From CAWBBA01 sp963729795 (GTDB lineage Bacteria; Desulfobacterota; Desulfomonilia; Desulfomonilales; Desulfomonilaceae): a stretch of 64,000 nucleotides of DNA. Below are positions 1 through 9,439 of this stretch, piece by piece. Within the stretch, counting starts at the first letter, position 1, and each line of letters starts with the position of its first letter. Position numbers and translations under genes: made by a program. Under the pieces are notes generated by a model. That model was not told the origin of the DNA, made no database searches, and was given only the letters and a program-made list of their open reading frames with translations. The stretch is from positions 434,001 to 498,000 of the forward strand of contig CAVSPC010000016.1 of assembly GCA_963729795.1 (NCBI GenBank). Reading direction: 5' to 3'.

Positions 1-1428
1 TTTGTTGACTCCCAACACAACCGTAACCAGACCGACCTCGGAAAGAGTACGGCGATCACGTAGAACATCGTGCCCTATGTCCCCCACGCCTTTCCCGTGC
101 ACAAAGACACGGCCCACTTCGAGCTGCTCAATCACTTGCGCCTTTTCGTTAGTAATCTCAACAAGATCTCCATCCTGCGCTACAAGGACCCGTTCGGCGG
201 GTATACCTTCCTCAATTGCAATATGTGCGTGCCGCAACAGGTGCCTGTATTCGCCGTGAATGGGAATGAAACAATTCGGATGAACCAAGCGTATGAGATA
301 ACGTAATTCTTCTTCACTTGCATGTCCCGATACGTGGACGTCGGATACTTTCTCATACATCACTCGGGCACCCCGCCTGGAAAACTCATTGATGATGTGC
401 GTTATGGCTCTCTCATTTCCGGGAATGAACCTTGACGAAAGAACTACCACGTCGCCCGGCTTGACCTTCAAGTACTTGTGCCGGTCAAAGGCCATCAACG
501 CAAGGGCGGACATAGGTTCCCCCTGAGAGCCGGTGGAGAGAACAGTGACTTTCTCATCCGGCAGACTCTCCACATCCTTCATGTCCACCAAAATTCCGCT
601 GGGAATATCAAGATATCCACGATCCGCAGCAATCTTGGCGTTGGACTCCATTGACCGGCCGACGAGAACCACTCTGCGACCGAATTCTTGCGCAAGATGC
701 AGCACCTGCTGAATACGGTGAATGTTCGAGGAGAAGGTAGCGATGAGGATTCGACCCGTAGCCTCTCTGAAAATGGTCTCGAAGGCTGGACGGATCATAC
801 TTTCCGACAGAGTGCTCCCCGTCCTTTCCACATTGGTGCTGTCTGAGAATAATGCCATGACACCGTCACGAGCATACTGAGCGATTTTCTCCAGATCGCA
901 GAGACGCCCGTCTATCGGAGTGGGATCCAGTTTGAAGTCGCCGGAGTGAATGATCACACCGGCAGGTGTCCTAATGGCCAAACCCACGCCATCCGCCACG
1001 GAGTGGCACATTGCAAAGAAACCTATCTCAAAAGGCCCCAGATTTATGACGCTATCCGCTGAGACAATGTGTCTGAGACTGCTACCCATGAGGCCGAATT
1101 CGTCAAGTTTGTTCTCGATCAGTCCCATAGTGAGCCCTGTGGCATAAACAGGAGCTGGAATTTTTTTCAGAACGTAGGGGAGCGCGCCTATGTGGTCTTC
1201 GTGACCGTGAGTGAGAACGATCCCCCGAATGTTCCAGTCCTGTCTGATTACGACCTCCAGGTCGGGGATTACAATGTCCACGCCTGGCATGGATTCGTCG
1301 GGGAACATTAAACCCGTATCAATGACGAAGGCCTCTTTGCCCAGGACCACGACCATCATGTTCAGGCCGATTTCTCCCAGCCCCCCCAAGGGAAGCACTC
1401 TCAATTTTGGAATCAGATCATCGGACAT
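1..1428 (-). CDS. rnj: Ribonuclease J, 3' end outside window
   Basis: Metallo-beta-lactamase/beta-CASP ribonuclease that processes and degrades RNA in the cytoplasm. The start ATG is at 1428 and 476 codons are visible without a stop before the window edge, so about 80 C-terminal residues of the usual ~555 are missing. The zinc-binding motif HGHEDHIGA lies at about residues 74-82, after MFPDESMPGVDIVIPD, and STGSQGEPMSAL lies further on; both are typical of RNase J. A weak AAGG stands upstream of the ATG. The 182 bp between this gene and the dehydrogenase gene behind it show no clear promoter. Confidence 0.93.
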   Translation of the reverse strand, partial: MSDDLIPKLRVLPLGGLGEIGLNMMVVVLGKEAFVIDTGLMFPDESMPGVDIVIPDLEVVIRQDWNIRGIVLTHGHEDHIGALPYVLKKIPAPVYATGLTMGLIENKLDEFGLMGSSLRHIVSADSVINLGPFEIGFFAMCHSVADGVGLAIRTPAGVIIHSGDFKLDPTPIDGRLCDLEKIAQYARDGVMALFSDSTNVERTGSTLSESMIRPAFETIFREATGRILIATFSSNIHRIQQVLHLAQEFGRRVVLVGRSMESNAKIAADRGYLDIPSGILVDMKDVESLPDEKVTVLSTGSQGEPMSALALMAFDRHKYLKVKPGDVVVLSSRFIPGNERAITHIINEFSRRGARVMYEKVSDVHVSGHASEEELRYLIRLVHPNCFIPIHGEYRHLLRHAHIAIEEGIPAERVLVAQDGDLVEITNEKAQVIEQLEVGRVFVHGKGVGDIGHDVLRDRRTLSEVGLVTVVLGVNK

Positions 1429-1610
1429 CGGGACCTTATTAAACGCGTTTACAAGACCGCACTGAGCCAAGTTTCTCGAGAATTAATAATCTTCGAACAG
1501 ATACGCCGCGGGACCTCCGAAATCGTTCTCTGGCCGGGTCCTGCAACACCAAGCATCACTCCCATTAAGATAAAGATAACCATTTGAAAGGAAAGTTGCC
1601 CGGACATATC

Positions 1611-2687
1611 TCATAGCCGCTTAAAACTACCTACAGATGGCGAGACCACCATGTCTCCTACCTCAGAAGTGGAGTATCCCATGCCGCCTGCTGCCAGACT
1701 TTTGAGATTCGGAAGGGTCTTTACGACGGCGTCTTCCACGGCCTTAGCCGCGGTGGCCCGGCCCAAGGTCTGCAACATCAAAGCCCCGGCCAATATGCCG
1801 GCCAAGGGATTTATGACGTTTTGTCCGGTATATTTCGGGGCTGAGCCTCCAATAGGCTCGAACATGGAAACACCCTCCGGATTTATGTTCCCGCCTGCGG
1901 ATATGCCCATTCCGCCCTGTATCATGGCCCCAAGATCGCTAATGATATCGCCGAACATGTTGTCCGTGGCGATCACGTCAAACCATTCAGGGTTTTTCAC
2001 CATCCACATGCATATAGCGTCTACGTGGGCATAATCTGTTGAGACGTCAGGGTATTCTCGGCCCACTTCCTCAAAAATCCTTAACCACAGGTCCCAGGCG
2101 TAAGTAAGGACATTGGTTTTCCCACAAAGGGTGAGCTTTTTCCTTTTTCCTCTAGCACGAGTTGCATCGAACGAATAACGGATCAAGCGCTCAATCCCTT
2201 TGCGAGTGTTTATGGACTCCTGTATCGCCAGTTCGTCAGGAGTCCCCTTCTTGAAAAATCCGCCTGAACCCACGTAGAAACCTTCAGTATTTTCCCGGAC
2301 CACAACAAAATCTATCTGATCCGGCCCTTTGTCCTTGAGAGGGGAGTCCACGTGTGGATAGAGTTTCACGGGTCGGAGATTCACGTACTGGTCCAACTCA
2401 AATCGAAGCCTGAGCAAGATCCCTTTTTCCAGAATGCCCGGCGGCACGTCGGGGTGTCCTATTGCTCCCAGATAAATGGCATCCACTTTCTTCAGTTCGT
2501 CGAGGACTGAAGTTGGAAGAATCTCACCAGTCTCCAGATAGCGCTGTCCGCCGAGATCAAATTCCACAAAGTTCAGCTTGAACCCGTGAAGAGAGGAAGC
2601 TGCTGAGAGAACCTTCTTCCCTTCTCGCACTACTTCAGGACCGGTACCGTCTCCAGGAATGACGGCTATGGAAAACGAATCCGACAT
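1611..2687 (-). CDS. Isocitrate/isopropylmalate dehydrogenase family protein
   Basis: NAD(P)-dependent beta-decarboxylating dehydrogenase of 358 aa, probably 3-isopropylmalate dehydrogenase of leucine synthesis. The N-terminal IPGDGTGPEV, the VVRENTEGFYVG loop and the DNMFGDIISDLGA metal-binding region (with its Asp residues) mark the family. The ATG at 2687 is preferred because AAAGGGG lies 7 nt before it; an in-frame TTG at 2693 has no better site. Tartrate or homoisocitrate dehydrogenase cannot be excluded, because no other leucine gene is adjacent, so no symbol is given. Confidence 0.85.
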   Translation of the reverse strand: MSDSFSIAVIPGDGTGPEVVREGKKVLSAASSLHGFKLNFVEFDLGGQRYLETGEILPTSVLDELKKVDAIYLGAIGHPDVPPGILEKGILLRLRFELDQYVNLRPVKLYPHVDSPLKDKGPDQIDFVVVRENTEGFYVGSGGFFKKGTPDELAIQESINTRKGIERLIRYSFDATRARGKRKKLTLCGKTNVLTYAWDLWLRIFEEVGREYPDVSTDYAHVDAICMWMVKNPEWFDVIATDNMFGDIISDLGAMIQGGMGISAGGNINPEGVSMFEPIGGSAPKYTGQNVINPLAGILAGALMLQTLGRATAAKAVEDAVVKTLPNLKSLAAGGMGYSTSEVGDMVVSPSVGSFKRL

Positions 2688-2719
2688 TACCAAACCCCTT
2701 TCTAATCAACCGGTGCACT

Positions 2720-2927
2720 AGGAGCCTGTCGCGCAACCTCAATCATCAACGCCACTGTGCTACGCGGAGGTTCCTCTCATTGTTCCGTCACCTCTCCCCG
2801 GCTCCTAGGAGTCTGACATACTAAGTTTTTTCCGTGGCAGCCCCTGAGAGATCCCGATACAATAGTCGCCATCGTGCCACGAATTCGGGAAAGTCCCGCG
2901 GGACGCGGGATTACGCAACAGCCTCCT
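2720..2927. repeat. Palindrome-ended intergenic repeat, family B, long copy
   Basis: The left end AGGAGCCTGTCGCGCAACCTC and the reverse complement of the right end (AGGAGGCTGTTGCG...) form imperfect terminal inverted repeats. The right-hand 50 bp, reverse complemented, match 57519-57570 with 40 consecutive identical bases. This copy is 208 bp and the other 91 bp, so the interior differs by about 117 bp. No convincing coding potential is seen. Confidence 0.7.
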
Positions 2928-3366
2928 AGGCAGAGCCGAAAAACCGGAAAAGTCATTTTTCTCATACTTGAGGCAAGAATAGAAACTGTTCCTAAAGTCA
3001 GTCACTGCTTCTCCAACGTCCCAAAATGAAAGACCCATCATGATACCTTAATGAAAGTCGGATCACAACGAACATTTGATGCTGCTACAAGTCCTTCGGC
3101 TACAGGCGGCAAAAAATTGTGACTGTGACTTCCGCACCCCGCGCTAGACGCTGGACCCCGCATCAGATCCAGGAGTAACGACTGACCGGCGGGATACCGG
3201 CCAGGTGGTGAACCTACTTCCACGTGGCACGCGGGACCCGCAATGGCAATTCTTCACCCCCGCAACTATCAGGTTACTCCTACTGAGCGGGTAGTGTTCC
3301 CCGATTGTGGCGGCAAGTCGCGCAGTTGGGTATTTTTACTACCCAAAAGATATCGAACTTTATAAG

Positions 3367-3394
3367 TTGACAATAACTTATTATAATCTATCCT
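3367..3394 (+). promoter_or_regulatory. Candidate sigma-70 promoter for an intergenic transcript
   Basis: TTGACA at 3367-3372, 16 bp, then TATCCT at 3389-3394; an overlapping TATAAT lies at 3382-3387. The surrounding DNA is AT-rich compared with the neighbourhood. No open frame of note follows before lipA, 440 bp downstream. Confidence 0.4.
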
Positions 3395-3400
3395 GTCAGA

Positions 3401-3575
3401 AACCGGCTATGGTATCCTGCGGTTCCGGGAGTCATCCAAAACCCCTACGTCTTTTTTGGTTCGTAGGGGTTGACTTTTGTACGGACCAGAGATATTTTTA
3501 AGGACGAAAGGCCGTCTTCCATTTGTATCATGACTCCCCCCCCTTGATACCTTACCGGAGACGGTCTTCATTTTT
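3401..3575 (+). ncRNA. Candidate intergenic small RNA with terminator
   Basis: Inferred from a promoter-like element at 3367-3394 followed by two strong structures. The first is a perfect 10-bp hairpin (AACCCCTACG at 3440-3449 with CGTAGGGGTT at 3462-3471). The second is a nested hairpin (GCCGTCTTCC at 3511-3520 with GGAGACGGT at 3557-3565, and GTATCA/TGATAC inside) followed by TTTTT at 3571-3575. No RNA family is recognised. It could instead be untranslated leader for lipA with an attenuator. Confidence 0.33.
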
Positions 3576-3836
3576 CTGGGCCTCAATTATCGGGAATTGG
3601 TGACAGATGAGAAATTGTTCCAGATCAGGGATGTCCCACAGGTCTCTGTTTGTTGCTTTTCTCGCAAATACGCGCCGGTTCATCCGACACTTCTTCACAG
3701 ACCGAAAACGTGACCCCTTGAGCGCATCAGTGGGAAGGGAGCAAACGTTGCGATGCAAGGCGCCGTCGCGGGTGAAGGGCATGGAACCTTTGAGTCCGGC
3801 TGGCAGGACTATGCGATTGAGCGCTGGTGGATACTT

Positions 3837-4721
3837 ATGAAAAAGCCTACGCGCCGATTTCCGCCTTGGATCAAGAGTTCGTTGCCCAAAGCAGCCTCGG
3901 TGGCCGCTATGCGCGGGAAAACTTACGGCAAAGGTCTTCACACTGTTTGTCGAGAGGCTCGCTGTCCCAACGAGGGCGAATGCTCTGCAAGAGGGGCTGC
4001 CACGTTTCTGATACTCGGTGACAAATGCACTCGAAATTGCAGCTTTTGTGCGGTAACGCACGGAAAACCCGCCGTTTTGCGCGAAGGTGAAGCGGAGCTT
4101 GTGGCCGGTTCAGTAGCGTCTCTTGGTCTTCGCCACGTGGTGGTAACCTCAGTGACCCGAGATGACCTCCCTGATGGCGGCTCTTCGGTATTCTCAGAGA
4201 CCGTGCGCGCTATCCGGAAGTTCTCGAATCGCACTACCGTTGAAGTACTGATTCCGGACTTTCAGGGTTCGGAGGAGGCTCTGCGGACTGTTATCGCCTC
4301 CGGTCCGGACGTCATAGGGCACAACCTGGAGACGGTACCGCGGCTCTACCCCGTATTACGCAAAGGAGCCTCATACAAGCGGTCTTTGGAACTGCTCAGG
4401 CGCGTTGGGGAGTGGGGTGAGGATGCAGTGACCAAATCGGGCATAATGGTTGGTGTCGGTGAAACCCGAGAAGAGATAATGGCCGTTGTCAGGGATTTGG
4501 TCGATGTACGATGCGCGGTGCTTACGATTGGACAATATCTTCAGCCCACACCTTGCCATCATCCAGTCCACCGATTTGTGCCTCCCGAAGAGTTTGAAGA
4601 CCTAAAGGAGCTGGCAATAGCGGCTGGAATGATGGAAGTTTTTGCTGGACCGCTGGTAAGAAGTTCTTACAGGGCAGGCGAGGTTGTTGAAAAGCTCATG
4701 TCCTCACGGGCTTACCATTGA
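3837..4721 (+). CDS. lipA: Lipoyl synthase
   Basis: Radical SAM enzyme that inserts two sulfur atoms into protein-bound octanoyl groups to make lipoyl cofactor; cytoplasmic, 294 aa. The auxiliary cluster motif CREARCPNEGEC and the radical-SAM motif CTRNCSFCAV appear in the expected order in the N-terminal third, and the C-terminal VRSSYRAGE carries the conserved serine region. The ATG at 3837 gives a normal family length; an upstream in-frame start at 3753 would add 28 residues unlike the family. No lipB is visible next to it. Confidence 0.95.
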   Translation: MKKPTRRFPPWIKSSLPKAASVAAMRGKTYGKGLHTVCREARCPNEGECSARGAATFLILGDKCTRNCSFCAVTHGKPAVLREGEAELVAGSVASLGLRHVVVTSVTRDDLPDGGSSVFSETVRAIRKFSNRTTVEVLIPDFQGSEEALRTVIASGPDVIGHNLETVPRLYPVLRKGASYKRSLELLRRVGEWGEDAVTKSGIMVGVGETREEIMAVVRDLVDVRCAVLTIGQYLQPTPCHHPVHRFVPPEEFEDLKELAIAAGMMEVFAGPLVRSSYRAGEVVEKLMSSRAYH

Positions 4722-4896
4722 GATCGAGATTTTGAAGCGCGCAAGCTGAAGTCTGCCGCATTCGAGGGTCTGTCGTGGAGCGTCCATCAACTGTTGCCAC
4801 GCACGCCTGGCCGGCATTTAAGGTCCCTCAATTAGTATGATGAGACCGATTCAGGGGCAATAGAGGGTACTAGCCGCTGCGCGTTTCGGCAGAGGC

Positions 4897-5073
4897 TTAC
4901 TGGCCGGCATTCCGAAGTGCCTCGCGGATTTTCAGCCCCAGTTCAGTCGCCAGGTCTGAATCAGATTCTTTGAGCACTGCGGCTATTTCGCTCCATTCAT
5001 CCTCATCTCCCGAGAGGGTGATCTCAATTATTTCGTCGCGTTTCCCACTTACAAGAGCTTCAGTAAGTTCCAT
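4897..5073 (-). CDS. Small acidic hypothetical protein, 58 aa
   Basis: Not recognised. The start ATG at 5073 sits 9 nt after a strong AAGGAG, which is the main reason to believe it. The 58-residue product is acidic and predicted helical (SGDEDEWSEIAAVLKESD in the middle), with no cysteines or membrane segment. A longer reading from 5283 would add 70 residues of poor composition and is not preferred. It stands alone between lipA and a methyltransferase, both on the other strand. Confidence 0.55.
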   Translation of the reverse strand: MELTEALVSGKRDEIIEITLSGDEDEWSEIAAVLKESDSDLATELGLKIREALRNAGQ

Positions 5074-5462
5074 CCTCGATCTCCTTGACTCCGTGGTCTG
5101 GCTGCGTTCATGACCCTCAGTTTTCTCATCCGGCACGACGCTGCAACGAGCGGTCGGACTCAAACTGAATTCCAAACTTTCAGCCGGACAATGACAGCCC
5201 GCTTGCCAAGCCTCTCTGAAAATCCTATTAGAAGCATTCTGAAAACGCAACAATCTTGTGAAAACATTTTTGGGATGGAGCATGACCTCTCAGAGGCGGC
5301 TGTCCAAGACTTCCATCAAAGACGGGCCGGAAGGCCATAAGCCGCGGGGCCTGCGTATACTCCCGATATTGTGTTTGGAGTAAAGGTTCTCGCCGGTGCC
5401 CGGTGGTGCCCTAACTTTGGCCGCATTTATTTTTAGGGATGGGAGTGTTATAGGGTGAAATA
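5074..5462. other. Intergenic region, no gene seen
   Basis: About 390 bp between the small minus-strand gene and the divergent methyltransferase. Open frames on both strands lack ribosome binding sites and family motifs. The stretch should hold the promoters of the two divergent genes, but no clear -35/-10 pair stands out. Confidence 0.4.
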
Positions 5463-6518
5463 TTGAGATTAAAACAAACATACCTCGCAAATCTGCGGAC
5501 AGGCGCACGGAATGCCGTGCCACCACATAAACTTATGGCTACAGATACCATCTTTACTGAATACGTTCCTTGCGACCTCTGCGGGTCAAGCGATCAGGAC
5601 CTGCTCTATTCGAAAATCGACCCGATCACCGGGCGGGAGTTTCACCTTGTGGAGTGCAAATGCGGCATGGCGTTCGTTAATCCCATGCCTGTCGCGGAAT
5701 CGATCCCATTGCTGTATCCGAGTGACTACCTCAGAGACAAAACGGACCTAACCAACCTTTATAACAGGATGATGACGTATTTACCCGCTGGGCACGGGAA
5801 AAAATTGCTCGACGTTGGATGCGGCCGCGGTGACTTCATCAATTATGCATCCAAACGGGGGTGGCAGGCCGAGGGGGTAGACCTTCTGAACTGGGGGACT
5901 TCTTACTCCGTTCCGATCAGAGTCGGCGACTTTCTAAGTATGGATCTTCAGAAAGCCCATTACGATGCAATCACTGCATGGGCGCTCCTGGAACATGTGC
6001 GAACGCCTTCGGCCTTTTTCGAACGGGTATCGCAACTCCTCGCTGCTAACGGGTTATTTGTCTTCGTTGTTCCGAATTTCGGCGCCCCGGGCATGAGACG
6101 CTGTTGCACCGAGGACATCCCCAGGCACCTCTGGCTTTTCACGCCACGAGCGGTGAAGAACTATCTGGAGCGATACGAGATGGAGCCGCGGGCGGTGTTT
6201 CACAATGACGCGCTATATACGGCCTATCCGTTTGGACTGGTAAGGTATGGGCTGCAACGGCTCAGGAGAATAGCAACTGATTGCAGCCGCTACCAAAATA
6301 AGTCGGTAGCGCTGTTGAGAAACAGGCAAATCCGGGGAAACGCAAGGGCATGGCTGGCGGAGATTCGCAAGTCGCTCGGACCTTCGGATGTGGCATTGGA
6401 TCTCATCGACTTGGCCGTGGGTGTCCTTGTGGCCCAATGGTCTAAGCTGGTGGGCAACTACGGAGTTCTAACTGTAGTGGCGCGAAAAATTGGACAAAAA
6501 AAAAGCAATCCTAAGTAG
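5463..6518 (+). CDS. Class I SAM-dependent methyltransferase with N-terminal zinc motif
   Basis: About 350 aa. An N-terminal CDLCGS...CKCGMAFVNP treble-clef-like zinc motif is followed by a Rossmann methyltransferase domain with motif I LLDVGCGRGDF. This arrangement is common in methyltransferases of sugar and polyketide-like pathways, but the substrate cannot be told. The start is uncertain: TTG at 5463 has AGGGTG just upstream, while ATG at 5535 gives a conventional N-terminus without a ribosome site. The stop codon lies inside the loop of a terminator that serves the opposite strand. Confidence 0.8.
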   Translation: MRLKQTYLANLRTGARNAVPPHKLMATDTIFTEYVPCDLCGSSDQDLLYSKIDPITGREFHLVECKCGMAFVNPMPVAESIPLLYPSDYLRDKTDLTNLYNRMMTYLPAGHGKKLLDVGCGRGDFINYASKRGWQAEGVDLLNWGTSYSVPIRVGDFLSMDLQKAHYDAITAWALLEHVRTPSAFFERVSQLLAANGLFVFVVPNFGAPGMRRCCTEDIPRHLWLFTPRAVKNYLERYEMEPRAVFHNDALYTAYPFGLVRYGLQRLRRIATDCSRYQNKSVALLRNRQIRGNARAWLAEIRKSLGPSDVALDLIDLAVGVLVAQWSKLVGNYGVLTVVARKIGQKKSNPK

Positions 6519-6528
6519 GAGGATTGCT
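6496..6528 (-). terminator. Rho-independent terminator, minus strand
   Basis: AGCAATCCT (6504-6512) and AGGATTGCT (6520-6528) form a perfect 9-bp stem with a 7-nt loop. On the minus strand it is followed by nine T residues (6504-6496). The loop contains the TAG stop of the plus-strand methyltransferase gene. Confidence 0.8.
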
Positions 6529-6730
6529 AAGAGGGTATGGTTAGGAGTCGTTGTTCACCCATTTGTTTTGCAACCGGTATGCCAGCTTTATAAGTGCCTA
6601 ATTTTACGATGTCTCCAAGATCCGGAAGTGCTGCCAGGGACCTTATGAGTGAGCAATTTCTTCGCACTGGCTCCTTCGGTTCGAGTTTGTGCGTAATTTT
6701 TTCGCGACTATCATTAGGTAAACAGGCCAT
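6527..6730 (-). CDS. Possible 67-aa small protein or 3' UTR of rsmB
   Basis: Open frame of 67 codons on the minus strand whose stop codon touches the terminator stem at 6520-6528. No family is recognised and there is only a weak GG-rich element before the ATG at 6730. It lies about 200 bp downstream of rsmB, so it may be a small last gene of that operon or simply a 3' untranslated region. The terminator is the reason to mention it. Confidence 0.25.
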   Translation of the reverse strand: MACLPNDSREKITHKLEPKEPVRRNCSLIRSLAALPDLGDIVKLGTYKAGIPVAKQMGEQRLLTIPS

Positions 6731-6934
6731 TCCGTACCCACTTAGAACGCGTGCGCGGTGCCAATCGGGAGTTCTTCAATGGAATTACGGAGGGAAGAGG
6801 TCCGTCACGGCGAGCTTGTTCCGCTCTGTGCTTCGGATCGCCAATAGACATCATTTTCGGCAACCGCTCTGAGTGACATTACTGTCTCCAATTTCGATCC
6901 GCCGTGTCGCACCCCCTTAAATTTCCACAAGCTC

Positions 6935-8287
6935 TTATTGACGGCGAATGCGCGCTGCGAAAAAACCATCCACTGCATCGTCGTCAGGAGGGGGGAAGGT
7001 GCTGAAGAATCCGCTGGGGTGCACAAATTTCGGGGCAGTCTCGGCGGGGTCGATGCGAATCGCAGTATAGCTCGGGTGGTCATCCAGAAAATTCCGCACC
7101 ACGTCCACGGTCTCTTCCGTAGTGACGGTGCAAACCGAGTAAACCAGGGTGCCGCCCTTTTTCAGACATGTCGACGTGGCCTTTAGCATCCTGTGCTGCC
7201 GTCCTTCGAATCTTTCGAGATCCTCCGGCTCAACTCTGTATTTGACTTCCGGATTGTGGCGAAGCACCCCGAGATTACTGCAAGGTGCGTCGAGCAATAT
7301 CCGGTCAAAGAGGCCAAGCCCCGAAACGAACTGTGGCTCGCTCACGTCCCCGCAGCGGAGTTCCACTGAATTGACGCCGAGACGTTGCAGATTCTTGCGC
7401 GTCTCCTCGAGGCGGACGGGATCGATATCAACAGCCACGATAATGCACCCTAGGCCCGCCAGTTCAGCCAGTTGGGCGGTCTTTCCTCCCGGCGCGGCAC
7501 ATGCGTCCAGGATTCGTTCCCCGGGTCTGACGCCCAGCAGCCCGGCAATCATCTGGGAGGCTCGTGCCTGGACTGTGAAAAAGCCTTCCTGGTACCCGGG
7601 CAAAGAACGCACAGGTCCTCTCAATCCAGACACTCGTAGGCAGTTCGGCATGTCTGAGAAGCGCTGGGTTGAGACGCCCGCTTTTCCGAGTAGATCCACG
7701 ACCGTTTCGCGAGTTGCGTTGACTGCGTTGACGCGCAAATCCACCGGGGCTCTGGAGTTATTATGAACCAGGATGTTCCGCGTCACGTCCGGACCGAATT
7801 GATCTATCCACCTTCGGACAAGCCAAAGAGGGTGCGAATAATACATAGCAAGGGAGTCGGGATCGGCTTCCGGCAGCGGATCCACGTCTTCGCGCTTGCG
7901 CAGAGCGTTTCTCAGAACAGCGTTGACAAATGGAGCCGTATGGCTCCCGCAATGGAGCCGTGCCTGAATGACCGCCTGATCGACGACCGCATGGTCAGGG
8001 ACCCTGTCCAGCATAAATATCTGGTATAGCGCAATCCGGAAGATTTCCTGCAAGTGAGAATCCAATTTCTTGCCCGGCCGGTCCGCACAACGCCGCAACA
8101 CCGCATCCAGCCGTTTTTTCCACCTCAGAACACCATAAACGAGTTCCGTGGTAAATGCCCGTTCTTCCGGCGCGGGCGATTCGCTATCCAAGCGGATTGA
8201 CAAGGCATGTTCGGCGAAGTAGCCGGCCTCGGTATCCAGGAGCACACGCAAGGCGATTTCTCGCGCAAGGCTCGCGCGGGCAGCCAT
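6935..8287 (-). CDS. rsmB: 16S rRNA (cytosine(967)-C(5))-methyltransferase
   Basis: SAM-dependent enzyme that methylates 16S rRNA C967. An N-terminal NusB-like helical domain is followed by the Fmu/RsmB methyltransferase domain. ILDACAAPGGKT is SAM motif I, DAPCSNLG carries one conserved cysteine and YSVCTVTTEE the catalytic cysteine. The ATG at 8287 gives a typical N-terminus (ARASLAREIALRVLLD); an in-frame TTG at 8332 would add 15 residues. It belongs to a def-fmt-htpX-rsmB run on the minus strand, a common bacterial grouping. Confidence 0.92.
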   Translation of the reverse strand: MAARASLAREIALRVLLDTEAGYFAEHALSIRLDSESPAPEERAFTTELVYGVLRWKKRLDAVLRRCADRPGKKLDSHLQEIFRIALYQIFMLDRVPDHAVVDQAVIQARLHCGSHTAPFVNAVLRNALRKREDVDPLPEADPDSLAMYYSHPLWLVRRWIDQFGPDVTRNILVHNNSRAPVDLRVNAVNATRETVVDLLGKAGVSTQRFSDMPNCLRVSGLRGPVRSLPGYQEGFFTVQARASQMIAGLLGVRPGERILDACAAPGGKTAQLAELAGLGCIIVAVDIDPVRLEETRKNLQRLGVNSVELRCGDVSEPQFVSGLGLFDRILLDAPCSNLGVLRHNPEVKYRVEPEDLERFEGRQHRMLKATSTCLKKGGTLVYSVCTVTTEETVDVVRNFLDDHPSYTAIRIDPAETAPKFVHPSGFFSTFPPPDDDAVDGFFAARIRRQ

Positions 8288-8503
8288 AGGCCGTCCGCCG
8301 GCGGCTGAAGATTTTCCACGTGTCCGAGTCAACAGAGATCTCTATTAGGGGAGCAACCGCAGCGCGGTCTGAGAGGTGGAAGACCTCTTCACGGCTGCGG
8401 GAAAAAATTCCGGTATGGGAACCCTTTCTTGCACAGGGAATCCCTCACTTGCCGTCCAAGGAAGAAAGAGTCAGATGTCAGAGCAGACTACCTGAAATTC
8501 CAT

Positions 8504-9343
8504 TCATCGATTTCCTGCCATGTGCTCCAGTCTCTCGATTCGCTCTTCAATGGGCGGATGTGTAGAGAACAGGTTGGCAAGCCCTCCGCCGGAGAAAGGT
8601 TTTACTATGAACATGTGAGCGGTTGCCTGCTCCGCGTCCATCGGAACCGCCTCCACGCCTCGTCTCAACTTTTCCAGTGCACCGGCCAGCCACATGGGGT
8701 GACCGCAAATGTGGGCGCCGGTTTCATCAGCAATGTACTCTCGCGACCGCGATATAGCCATCTGAATGATCGCCGCGGCCAGAGGCGCCAGGATCATCAT
8801 CAGGATCATACCGACCAACGAGCCCCCGCCCTCCCGATCGTCCGAACGGCCCCCGAAAAGGAACCCGAACTGTGCCAAGTATGTGACGGCAGCACCTATT
8901 GTGGCCGCAACGGTCTGAATAAGTATGTCCCTGTTTTTCACATGACCCAATTCATGACCGATCACTCCGGCCAGCTCGTCCCACGATAGAAGCTTCAGGA
9001 TCCCCTCCGTAACGGCTACTGCTGCGTGAGATGGATTCCTGCCGGTAGCAAAGGCGTTAGGAGAAGCGTCCGGAATTATGTAGACCCGCGGCATGGGCAA
9101 ACCGGCTTGCTGAGTCAATTGCCTGACGAGACGGAAAAGGTCCGGCGCATCCGCCTCGCTAACTTCCTGGGCGTTGTACATGCTCAAGACGATTTTGTCG
9201 CTGAACCAGTAGCTCCCAAAATTCATGACCAGGGCGATCACGAGAGCTATGGTGGCACCATTCTTTCCGCCTATGTATCCCCCGATGACCACCAGAAGGG
9301 CACCCAAGCAAGTTAGAAGTAAAACCGTTTTAAGCTGATTCAT
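8504..9343 (-). CDS. htpX: Zinc metalloprotease HtpX
   Basis: Inner-membrane M48-family protease that degrades misfolded membrane proteins, 279 aa. Two N-terminal hydrophobic segments (TVLLLTCLGALLVVIGGYIG, then TIALVIALVMNFGSYWF) precede the zinc site VIGHELGHVKNRD; further hydrophobic stretches follow (ILMMILAPLAAAIIQMAI). EYIADETGA supplies the third zinc ligand. It lies between fmt and rsmB, about 95 bp after fmt. Confidence 0.94.
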   Translation of the reverse strand: MNQLKTVLLLTCLGALLVVIGGYIGGKNGATIALVIALVMNFGSYWFSDKIVLSMYNAQEVSEADAPDLFRLVRQLTQQAGLPMPRVYIIPDASPNAFATGRNPSHAAVAVTEGILKLLSWDELAGVIGHELGHVKNRDILIQTVAATIGAAVTYLAQFGFLFGGRSDDREGGGSLVGMILMMILAPLAAAIIQMAISRSREYIADETGAHICGHPMWLAGALEKLRRGVEAVPMDAEQATAHMFIVKPFSGGGLANLFSTHPPIEERIERLEHMAGNR

Positions 9344-9439
9344 GTTGTATCCCCTTTGATCTTCCTCAAAAAAGGTTTCGGATATTCGCGAGCTTCACGT
9401 ATGCTGGTGCGAGTAATTCGCTTCGCAATATGCATTACC

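Larger units (their letters stand above)
2928..3836. other. Intergenic region of about 0.9 kb
   Basis: No convincing protein gene is seen on either strand between repeat B and lipA. The stretch holds a candidate small RNA unit (listed separately at 3401-3575). Several short open frames overlap lipA or the repeat and lack ribosome binding sites or recognisable motifs. Confidence 0.5.

Noticed and set aside
3552..4061. Minus-strand frame of 169 codons over the lipA start
   Set aside because: Overlaps conserved lipA codons and shows no family features; a lipB gene was looked for here and not found.
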